The translations under genes and the position numbers were made by a program. Below, in pieces: positions 16,603 through 22,364 of a DNA stretch of 22,364 nt (within the stretch, counting starts at the first letter, position 1; every line of letters begins with the position of its first letter). The notes under the pieces were generated by a model. It made no database searches. It was not told the DNA's origin and saw only the letters and a program-made list of their open reading frames with translations. This stretch comes from Elusimicrobiota bacterium (GTDB taxonomy: Bacteria > Elusimicrobiota > Elusimicrobia > UBA1565), in the NCBI GenBank assembly GCA_003450735.1, contig DMEZ01000044.1, positions 125,150 through 147,513 of the forward strand, given 5' to 3'.

Positions 16603-18243
16603 ATGAACCAACAAGAGAAGAAGGAAGACCGGAAGGGCGGGATCGCTCCATGGATGAGCCGGAGCACCACGGTCGGAGGCCGGCTGTTCGGTCAAGGCAC
16701 GCCTCTTGGAGGCATGAAGGCCTGGATGGCGACCCTGCTGCAGTCCAAGGTCCTCCTCCTGGTCACGGCGGCGGCCGCTGCCGGCTACTCCGGGCTCGGG
16801 CTCATGGACATCCACGGCCGGGGCTTCGGCATCCCCACGAACAAGTCGGGAGGCACCTTCTTCAGCCCCTCGATGGATTCCACGAGCTATGCCCGGGGAG
16901 GCGTGCTCGGCTCGCCGGCGAGCGGGAGCAATAAGTCGGCTTTGGAGATGTTCAACGACGCCAACAAGGGCGGGATGGGCGACGAGTCCGCCGTGAAGGA
17001 AGGCGAAGCGGCGGCTGACGCGGCGGCGGAGGACCCGAACGCCTCGGCCGACCCCAATGCCGGAGCGGAAGACCCCATGGCGGGCGCCATGGGGGATCCC
17101 TCCGCTGCGATGGGCGCTCTCGGCGGGGGCGGGGGCCTCGGGAAGCTCTCGGGTTCCCTCGGCGGAGGAGGCGGCGGAGCGGGCAGTTCCGCTTCCATGA
17201 GCCTGGGCGGCGCCAACAAGGCCGGGTCCGGCGACCAGCAGGCCCGAGCGGTCTCCACGCCCCCCCGCATGCCTTCGGGCATGAGGGCCAAGATGGCCGC
17301 GACCTCGCGAGGGCGCACCGTCGGCAATACCTCGACCTTGCGGCGCCTGAGCAACATGCAGAAGGCCATGTCCAGCTCCCGGGGCTCGGGCGCCGAGCAG
17401 GCCTACGGCGTGCACGACGGTCAGTGGTCGAGCGCGGCCACCCCCGCGGGCGTGGCCGGCGCCGACGCGAGCGGCGTCCGCCAGGACGGCGTGGGCCAGT
17501 CGGTCTCGCCCAACGAGGGCGCGGGCACGGGCAACCCGTTCAACGACGTGAATTACTTCCCGACCGACAACGCCGACTCCGTCGTGCCGGAGATCGAGGA
17601 GACGAAGAACGCGACGCCCTACCAGAAGCTGGTGGACGCCGCGGTCGTCCTGCTGGCCATCTCGGCGGCTGCGACGGCGCTCTCCGCCATCGTCTGGCTG
17701 ATCGCCAAGATCCCGCACATGGCGTGGCTCATGCCCTTCGCCACGTTCCTGACGAAGACCGCCATGATCGCCTCCTATGCGGCGGGGGCTCTCGGCGTCG
17801 CGATCGCCGGCTTCGGCCAGTACCTGCAGGGAGGCATCTTCGCGGCCACCGGGTTCCTGTCCGGGTTCCTGGCGATGAGGGCGATCAGCGGCGACCCCAC
17901 GGCGAGCATGACCAAGCAGTTCCTGACCCAGCTGGCCCTGAAGCTCGGCTCGAGCGCGGTCGCCATCCTGGGCGGCAGCCTGGGGAAGGTCTCCGACTCC
18001 GGGACGGAGTTCGGCAAGGACCTCATCGACAAAGCCACGAAGGCGGGCGAGAAGGCCGTGGGCTGGACCAACGACCAGGCTACGACCATCGGCAAGGGCA
18101 TCGTGAACTCCCCCGAGACCGTGCACGAGGCTATCGAGAGGGCCAACGAGCAGATCAACCATGGTCCCGCCGCCAAGGGCGCCGGGGGCGCTGAACGCGT
18201 CAGCGGCGGCGGAGGGGGAGGGGGCGGCGGCGGAACCTTCTAG
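16603..18243 (+). CDS. Gly/Ala-rich polytopic membrane protein 2, paired with protein 1
   Basis: This 546-residue protein was not recognised but has the same architecture as the preceding gene product. It has a charged N-terminus (MNQQEKKEDRKGG), a first span at about 47-66, and a long Gly/Ala/Ser/Asp-rich region (about 95-325) with a basic part (MRAKMAATSRGRT at 227-239, TLRRLSNMQKA at 245-255). The shared motif PEIEETKNATPYQKL (329-343) follows. Hydrophobic segments then lie at about 345-369, 374-404 and 408-426, with weaker helical segments to about 460. A soluble helical part, EFGKDLIDKATKAGEKAVGW and beyond, ends in ten consecutive glycines and TF. The SD is very strong (GGAGAGAGGGGG). 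A terminator lies downstream. Sequence identity with protein 1 is low outside the motif, so the two are best called architectural paralogues. Confidence 0.8.
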   Translation: MNQQEKKEDRKGGIAPWMSRSTTVGGRLFGQGTPLGGMKAWMATLLQSKVLLLVTAAAAAGYSGLGLMDIHGRGFGIPTNKSGGTFFSPSMDSTSYARGGVLGSPASGSNKSALEMFNDANKGGMGDESAVKEGEAAADAAAEDPNASADPNAGAEDPMAGAMGDPSAAMGALGGGGGLGKLSGSLGGGGGGAGSSASMSLGGANKAGSGDQQARAVSTPPRMPSGMRAKMAATSRGRTVGNTSTLRRLSNMQKAMSSSRGSGAEQAYGVHDGQWSSAATPAGVAGADASGVRQDGVGQSVSPNEGAGTGNPFNDVNYFPTDNADSVVPEIEETKNATPYQKLVDAAVVLLAISAAATALSAIVWLIAKIPHMAWLMPFATFLTKTAMIASYAAGALGVAIAGFGQYLQGGIFAATGFLSGFLAMRAISGDPTASMTKQFLTQLALKLGSSAVAILGGSLGKVSDSGTEFGKDLIDKATKAGEKAVGWTNDQATTIGKGIVNSPETVHEAIERANEQINHGPAAKGAGGAERVSGGGGGGGGGGTF

Positions 18244-18266
18244 CTCAGTCCGCTTCCCGCAGATAC

Positions 18267-18297
18267 GGCCCGGGGCTCGAACGAGCCCCGGGCCTTT
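18267..18297 (+). terminator. Terminator between the convergent operons
   Basis: GGCCCGGGGCTCG (18267-18279) pairs perfectly with CGAGCCCCGGGCC (18282-18294), a 13-base-pair stem followed by TTT on the plus strand. It lies between the plus-strand polytopic operon (stop 18243) and the minus-strand TPR operon (stop 18316) and may serve both, although the minus-strand flank is not T-rich. Confidence 0.75.
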
Positions 18298-18315
18298 CGC
18301 TTCAGCCGGTGAAGC

Positions 18316-20025
18316 CTACTTCTTCAGCGAGTTCAGGAAGTCCTGGAAGTTGCTGAACTTCCCTTTCTGCTTCATCGTCTGGTAGTAGATCCCGACGCCG
18401 CCCAGCGTCGTGAAGCAGAGCAGCAGCAGCGTCATCCCGAGGTAGACCGGCCACATGGGCCCGCTGTCTTTCTGGAGCGGCTTGCCCTTCTGCAGGAAGA
18501 AGGGGGAGTAGTCGTAGTTCGGGTCGTAGATGGGCTGGCCCCGCATGCCCCGCTGGTAGAAGGGGAGGAAGCGCTTGTCCAAGGCGGTGGCGCGCTTGAT
18601 GTCGTCCATCGCGCCCTTCCCGTTGCCCAGCTTCTCGCGCGCGAAGGCCCGGATGGCGTAGGCGAAGGCGTTCTTCGGGTCGAGCTTCAGCGCCCGGGTG
18701 GCGCTCTCCATGGCTTCCAGGAACTTCCCCTGCTTGAGCTGGGCCCAGGCCAGGTTCTCCCAGGCCCGCGAGTTCTCCGGGTCGAGCTTGATGGCCTCCA
18801 GGGCGTCCTTCTCGGCCGCCTCGTAGTTGCCGGCCAGGTTGTAGGCCATCGACCGGTGCAGCCAGAGCGTGGGGTTCTTGGGCGCGATCTTGAGGGCTTC
18901 GCTTAAGTCGTCGATGGCGCCTTTGTAGTCGCGGGCGTTGAGCTTGGACTTGGCCGATTCGAGCAGCTGGGCGACCCGGCGCGCCTCCTGCTCGCCCGGC
19001 GCCGACCCGTCGCCCATCACGGGGACGGCCTTGTCGAAATTCATCGCGTCCGGCCTGGGGGCCTCCGCCTCGCTCGGGCTCGGCTCGGATATGGCGGAGG
19101 CGTCCCCCTCGCCGCCCATCAGCTCTTCGGCGGCCTTCTTCTCTATCGCCTCGAAGCCGGCCGGCTTGTCCATGCTGCCCAGGAGGGAGCCCAGGCTGGG
19201 GGAGCCGCCCCCGCCGCCGCTCCCGCCGAAGCCGCCGCTCGAGCCGTGCGAGCCCATGCCCGTCCCCCCCGAGCCGCTGGGGTTTCCGTAACTGAGGCCT
19301 TTCTCGCCGCTCTTGCCGCAGTGGGAGCCGGTGCAGATCGTGCCGGCCGAGAAGCCGGGGATGGCGGCCAGGCCCTTGGCCCCGGCCTGGGTGGGGGAGT
19401 AGTTCTCCTCGGCCTTGGCGGCGGTGGGGCCGAAGAAGGGGGTGTTCGGGCCCTTGACGTTGTCGCTCCAGCGGTCGTCGCCCAGGGTCTGGCCGTCCGG
19501 CGTTCCCTTGCCGCCGTCCGCCGAGCCCTGGGCCTTGCTGCCGTCTCCGGAGCCTCCGCTGCCGTCCTGGACCTTGCCGTCGTCGTCCTTGTCGATGTTG
19601 ACGGGGTCGGTATCGGTGGGGGAGACTACGGGCGTGTCGCCGCCGCCGGTGGTGCTGCCGTCTGCGTTCTCGTTGTCCTGGTGGTCCTCGGCCTGCTTCC
19701 CGTAGTTCTCGGAAGGGCTGCCGAAGATGCCCATGACCCATTTGCCGGCATCGCCGACAGCCTTGGCGGCCCAACCGGCTTCCACCGCGAACGCGCCTTG
19801 CCAAGCGGATGGGTTGGTCCAATAGTCGTTCTTTCCCTCGAGGTTCCCGACCGCGAGGTCGTACATCTGCTTGTTGCCGGCATCCATGCGGCCTTGTCCA
19901 TAGTTGGACATGCTGTCGAAAAGCCCGTAGACGGAATCGAAGCCATCGCCCGCGTGCGCCGATGCCGGCATGCACGCGCCGATCGCGAGCAGGAGGGGGA
20001 AAGCCAGGAGGAGTCGTCGGTTCAT
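18316..20025 (-). CDS. Membrane-anchored TPR protein A, signal peptide and C-terminal anchor
   Basis: This 569-residue protein was not assigned to a family. An N-terminal export signal (MNRRLLLAFPLLLAIGAC) holds a possible lipobox ending at C18; cleavage after AHA (about 25) is the alternative. Residues 105-190 are Asp/Gly/Ser-rich, with an EF-hand-like loop DKDDDGKVQDG (145-155). The block NTPFFG...IPGFSAGTICTGSHCG (194-237) contains C231 and C236. A Gly-rich stretch follows, then about four TPR-like repeats (354-495), RGQPIYDPN (495-503), one membrane span (about 525-547) and a Lys-rich tail. Topology is thus TPR in the periplasm and tail in the cytoplasm. It starts one base after the small membrane ORF, with AAGG about nine bases upstream. 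It is a clear paralogue of TPR protein B. Confidence 0.85.
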   Translation of the reverse strand: MNRRLLLAFPLLLAIGACMPASAHAGDGFDSVYGLFDSMSNYGQGRMDAGNKQMYDLAVGNLEGKNDYWTNPSAWQGAFAVEAGWAAKAVGDAGKWVMGIFGSPSENYGKQAEDHQDNENADGSTTGGGDTPVVSPTDTDPVNIDKDDDGKVQDGSGGSGDGSKAQGSADGGKGTPDGQTLGDDRWSDNVKGPNTPFFGPTAAKAEENYSPTQAGAKGLAAIPGFSAGTICTGSHCGKSGEKGLSYGNPSGSGGTGMGSHGSSGGFGGSGGGGGSPSLGSLLGSMDKPAGFEAIEKKAAEELMGGEGDASAISEPSPSEAEAPRPDAMNFDKAVPVMGDGSAPGEQEARRVAQLLESAKSKLNARDYKGAIDDLSEALKIAPKNPTLWLHRSMAYNLAGNYEAAEKDALEAIKLDPENSRAWENLAWAQLKQGKFLEAMESATRALKLDPKNAFAYAIRAFAREKLGNGKGAMDDIKRATALDKRFLPFYQRGMRGQPIYDPNYDYSPFFLQKGKPLQKDSGPMWPVYLGMTLLLLCFTTLGGVGIYYQTMKQKGKFSNFQDFLNSLKK

Positions 20026-20026
20026 A

Positions 20027-20188
20027 TCATCGGCCCTTGTGGTGGCTGATCATGATGATCAGAAGGATGATGAGCTGGAGCATCCCCAGCCCGAAGATCC
20101 CGATCAGGATCTTGAGCGGCCAGCTGAAGCCTTTCTTCCCTGCTGGCTCGGGCTTCTCCAGTCCCATCGCGGCTTTCATCGCATCCAT
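20027..20188 (-). CDS. Small single-span membrane protein between the TPR genes
   Basis: Reading the minus strand from ATG 20188 gives a 53-residue ORF. A charged N-terminus (MDAMKAAMGLEKPEPAGKKG) is followed by a strongly hydrophobic stretch, residues about 22-47 (FSWPLKILIGIFGLG and then MLQLIILLIIMI), and a short SHHKGR tail ending in TGA at 20027-20029. It starts four bases after the stop of TPR protein B and stops one base before the ATG of TPR protein A, so it fills the gap exactly as an operon gene would. No strong SD is visible, so translation is probably coupled. No family is recognised. The compact fit and a plausible membrane span support a real gene, but a 53-codon ORF remains a prediction. 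Confidence 0.7.
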   Translation of the reverse strand: MDAMKAAMGLEKPEPAGKKGFSWPLKILIGIFGLGMLQLIILLIIMISHHKGR

Positions 20189-20192
20189 GGTC

Positions 20193-21806
20193 TCACTCGA
20201 ATTTCTGGAGGGTCGGGCCCTTGGGCTTGCGCTTGAACAGGCCGCCCAGGCCCTTCTTCTTGACGGCCCAGGCGCCCGCGCCCAGCAGGCACGCAGTCAG
20301 GAGCGCGAGGGCCGTCGCTCCGCCGCTCCCCTCCACCGGGACAGGCTCCTCGAAGAGCATGAAATCGGCCACCGAGTTGGGGTCGTAGATGGGCTGCCCC
20401 CGGGAGGCTTTCTGATAGAAGGACGCGAAGCGCTTGTCCAGGGAGGCGGCCTTCTTGATGTCCGCGAGACTGCCCTTCTTGTCGCCCAGTTTCTCCTTGG
20501 CGAAGGACGAAATGGCGTAGGCCATCCCGTTCTTCGGGTTGATCTTCATGACTTCCTTGGCGGCTTCGAGCGCCTCCTGGTACTTGCCCTGCTTCAGGAG
20601 GGCCCAGGCCAGGTTCTCCCAAGCCTGCTCGTTCCCCGGGTCGAGCTCGATGGCCTTGCGGGCGTCTTCTTCCGCCTCCTTGTACTTGCCCCGGAGGTTG
20701 TTGGCCATCGAGCGGTACATGTAGAGGGTGGGGTTCTGCGGCTGGAGCCGGATGGCCTCGTCCAGGTCCTTCACGGCCTCGTCCAAGTCCTTGGCGTTCA
20801 GCTTCTCCTTGGCCGACGCAAGGAGGCCGGCGGCGTTGCGTTCGGCTTCCTCGGGCGAGAGGGGGGCGCGGTCTTTAAGGGCCAGCACCTCTCCGAGTCC
20901 TTTGGACGAGGGGATGGCGCCGACCTGCTGGGAGATGAAGCGGTCGGCTTCCGAGCCTTCGAAGGTCTGCTCCCTGCCGGTCAGCGGCGGCCTGCCGGCG
21001 TAGAGCTCGGCGCTGGCCGAGCCTCCCCCGGCGCTGCTCCCTCCGCCCCCGCCGAAGCCCGCCATGGTGGGCGCCTTGAAGCCCGTGGAGGCCTTGTCGT
21101 GGCGGCCGCAGCTCTCGACGTTGGCGTCCCCTCCGCAGGCGGTGCCGGCGTAGAAGCCGGGGATGCTCAGGCCTTTGCCGCCCGGGCCGCCGCCCTTGAC
21201 GTACTCTTCCTTGCGGCCTGTCATCCCGAAGAAATCGGTGTTTCCGCCGCCTGAACCCCAGCGGGAGTCTTCCCCTGTCTGGTTCGAGAGAGTCGCGTCG
21301 GTTCCCGAGGCTCCGCCGGTCCCCGAGGGACCGGCGTTGGTCTCGATGACCCGCTGGACCTTCCCTCCGGGGCCCGTCGTTGGGATGGCCGTCGGCGGCG
21401 GGACAGTGGGCGCGGGGACGGTGGGGGCCGCGGGGCCGGTCGTCGTGGCGGCTGGGCCGGTCGTTCCGGTGCCGACCGGCAGTTGTGTCTGAACGCTCCT
21501 GTTCTGGGAGATCGGCAGACTGTTGTTCTGACGGCCGCTTCCGGTGGAGGTCGGGGTAGTCTCCGCAGGGGGGTCGTGCCAGGTCGCGGCTGCCATGATG
21601 CCGGCACCTATGGCGGCGCCGGCGAGCGCTCCGAGCGGCCCCCCTAAGGAGCCGATCGCAGCACCTGTGGCCGCTGCGGCCACCACGGCTCCGACGTCCA
21701 CGTGCTCTTGTACGAACTCCCCTACGGCGCCGGCGTGCACGGGGGCCGGCGTGAACGGCAAGGTCAACAAAGACAAAACAAGAACGCAGCGCAATGATCG
21801 GTTCAT
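20193..21806 (-). CDS. Membrane-anchored TPR protein B with glycine-zipper segment
   Basis: This 537-residue paralogue of TPR protein A has a signal peptide (MNRSLRCVLVLSLLTLPF, cleavage after about residue 25, VHA). A hydrophobic glycine-zipper stretch GAAIGSLGGPLGALAGAAIG (48-67) follows. Residues 80-180 are a Thr/Pro/Gly/Ala-rich linker. The block NTDFFG...IPGFYAGTACGGDANVESCG (189-234) carries C224 and C233. Gly/Ser-rich sequence, four TPR-like repeats (328-470), RGQPIYDPN, a membrane span (about 497-514) and a Lys/Arg-rich tail complete it. ATG 21806 was chosen because it begins the signal peptide and lies just downstream of a TTGACG promoter; longer in-frame starts would run through that promoter. 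This is the first gene of a three-gene minus-strand operon. The SD is weak. Confidence 0.85.
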   Translation of the reverse strand: MNRSLRCVLVLSLLTLPFTPAPVHAGAVGEFVQEHVDVGAVVAAAATGAAIGSLGGPLGALAGAAIGAGIMAAATWHDPPAETTPTSTGSGRQNNSLPISQNRSVQTQLPVGTGTTGPAATTTGPAAPTVPAPTVPPPTAIPTTGPGGKVQRVIETNAGPSGTGGASGTDATLSNQTGEDSRWGSGGGNTDFFGMTGRKEEYVKGGGPGGKGLSIPGFYAGTACGGDANVESCGRHDKASTGFKAPTMAGFGGGGGSSAGGGSASAELYAGRPPLTGREQTFEGSEADRFISQQVGAIPSSKGLGEVLALKDRAPLSPEEAERNAAGLLASAKEKLNAKDLDEAVKDLDEAIRLQPQNPTLYMYRSMANNLRGKYKEAEEDARKAIELDPGNEQAWENLAWALLKQGKYQEALEAAKEVMKINPKNGMAYAISSFAKEKLGDKKGSLADIKKAASLDKRFASFYQKASRGQPIYDPNSVADFMLFEEPVPVEGSGGATALALLTACLLGAGAWAVKKKGLGGLFKRKPKGPTLQKFE

Positions 21807-21818
21807 GGCGGTACTAGA

Positions 21819-21847
21819 AGTATGGACCCACTTTCCCGTTTCGTCAA
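21819..21847 (-). promoter_or_regulatory. Promoter of the TPR operon
   Basis: On the minus strand, TTGACG (plus 21842-21847), a 17-base spacer and CATACT (plus 21819-21824) lie directly upstream of ATG 21806, giving a very short leader. The -35 is good and identical to that of the toxin-antitoxin promoter; the -10 matches four of six consensus bases. Confidence 0.5.
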
Positions 21848-21859
21848 CGCGACCCGCCC

Positions 21860-21868
21860 TGATATCAT
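21860..21868 (+). promoter_or_regulatory. Putative extended -10 promoter of the AmgK-like gene
   Basis: TGATATCAT (TGn plus TATCAT) lies 26 bases upstream of ATG 21895, with no clear -35. It is back to back with the TPR operon promoter, so the two divergent promoters share about 50 bases and could interfere with or co-regulate each other. Confidence 0.45.
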
Positions 21869-21894
21869 GACACCGCCCAGGGAGGGTTTGTTCC

Positions 21895-22364
21895 ATGCAA
21901 GAAGCGCTTAAAGGCCTCTTCAGCGGCCGTTTCGGCGAGCCGGCCGTCTCCTGCGTCCCTCTCAAGGGGGACGCCTCCAACCGCAAGCTCTTCCGCCTAA
22001 AGGGCGGAGCCCGCAGCGTCATTGGCGCCTTCGGTCCGGACCGCCGAGAAAATCGGGCTTTTTTGGCCTTTTCCCGTCATTTCCGTAAGGAGGGGCTCCC
22101 CGTTCCCGAGATCTACGCCGATGACGCCGAGCAGGGAGTCTATCTGGAAGAGGACCTGGGCGATACGACCCTCTTCGACCTCCTTTCAACCCAGCGGACG
22201 AAGGAGGGGTTCCCCAAGAGCGTGATAGAGGCCTACCGCAGGACGGTGCGCATGCTCCCCCGCTTCCAGCTGCTGGCCGGCCGGACGCTCGACTACGCGC
22301 TCTGCCACCCGAGAGCCAGCTTCGACAAGCAGTCCATGATGTGGGACCTCAACTACTTCAAGTA
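21895..22364 (+). CDS. AmgK-like sugar kinase (phosphotransferase family), N-terminal part
   Basis: The frame is open from ATG 21895 to the window end (156 complete codons). GGAGG at 21881-21885 is the SD. The N-terminus carries LKGDASNRKLFRL (23-35), the G-D-A-S-x-R-x-x-x-R nucleotide-loop motif of AmgK-type aminoglycoside-phosphotransferase-fold kinases. VYLEEDLGDTTLFDLL (82-97) is the hinge region, and KQSMMWDLNYFK (145-156) precedes the catalytic loop, which lies beyond the window. AmgK phosphorylates the anomeric position of N-acetylmuramate or GlcNAc in cell-wall recycling, usually with the nucleotidyltransferase MurU; a MurU-like gene may follow downstream. A sugar-kinase role is likely, but the exact substrate is inferred. 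Confidence 0.72.
   Translation, partial: MQEALKGLFSGRFGEPAVSCVPLKGDASNRKLFRLKGGARSVIGAFGPDRRENRAFLAFSRHFRKEGLPVPEIYADDAEQGVYLEEDLGDTTLFDLLSTQRTKEGFPKSVIEAYRRTVRMLPRFQLLAGRTLDYALCHPRASFDKQSMMWDLNYFK

Noticed and set aside
16156..18162. 668-codon minus-strand open frame opposite the polytopic genes
   Set aside because: It spans two real genes and their intergenic gap, and its sequence is Arg/Gly/His-rich shadow composition. The plus-strand frames have strong SDs, membrane spans and a shared motif.
15066..18243. Polytopic proteins as type IV secretion VirB2/VirB6 or pilin subunits
   Set aside because: Polytopic layout and Gly richness alone are not specific. No VirB4, VirB10, VirB11 or other partner gene, and no pilin signature, occurs in the window.
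18302..19975. 557-codon minus-strand frame overlapping TPR protein A
   Set aside because: It is the Arg/Gly/Gln-rich alternative frame of the same strand. The TPR frame shows a signal peptide, repeats and 61% identity to its paralogue over the TPR block.
19600..21500. CRISPR array or tandem DNA repeats in the low-complexity linkers
   Set aside because: The repetitiveness comes from Gly/Ser/Thr/Pro codons within open frames; there are no regularly spaced identical repeats with unique spacers.

Overview
This 22.4 kb window is GC-rich, densely packed bacterial DNA. An LptD-like outer-membrane assembly protein points to a diderm (two-membrane) bacterium. Gene order and the unusual Gly/Ser/Ala-rich envelope proteins would fit Elusimicrobiota or a related deep-branching diderm phylum. 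That placement is an inference; no rRNA or similar marker lies in the window.

Region 1 (1-4.3 kb) begins with the last 68 residues of transcription terminator Rho, followed by a GNAT acetyltransferase. A PIN-domain/ribbon-helix-helix toxin-antitoxin pair runs on the minus strand, with a clear promoter and direct-repeat operator. Next come a secreted clostripain-family (C11) cysteine peptidase on the minus strand, ending in a strong terminator, and a translationally coupled uridine kinase / HAD phosphatase pair on the plus strand. Rho and rpmE, neighbours in many bacteria, are separated here by these genes.

Region 2 (4.3-14.3 kb) is a plus-strand housekeeping and envelope block: rpmE, prfA, prmC, murA, folC, a ROK-family sugar kinase, an LptD-like protein and a GT-C-like polytopic membrane protein. 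Spacings are tight, with GTGA stop/start overlaps. It joins translation termination (RF1 and its methyltransferase), the first committed step of peptidoglycan synthesis, folate metabolism, sugar phosphorylation and outer-membrane assembly. A minus-strand CYTH-domain protein ends it, with its 3' end antisense to the membrane-protein gene.

Region 3 (14.9-21.8 kb) is the most interesting part. Two plus-strand genes encode polytopic membrane proteins (506 and 546 aa) with a long Gly/Ala/Ser-rich central region and a shared motif (P-D/E-V/I-E-E-x-K-N-x-T-P-Y-Q-x-L) just before a C-terminal membrane domain. Facing them on the minus strand, two paralogous TPR proteins (569 and 537 aa) have signal peptides, low-complexity linkers, an FFG/IPGF/Cys motif, four TPR-like repeats and one C-terminal membrane anchor. 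They are 92/150 identical over the TPR block by hand alignment. Between them I found an unlisted 53-codon single-span membrane ORF. Predicted topology puts the TPR domains and the low-complexity regions of the polytopic proteins in the same periplasmic compartment. I recognise no known system and propose a paired-paralogue envelope complex of unknown function.

The window ends in a truncated AmgK-like sugar kinase gene, divergent from the TPR operon. Several promoters share an extended -10 element (TGnTAnnAT-like), which may be the main housekeeping promoter form here.
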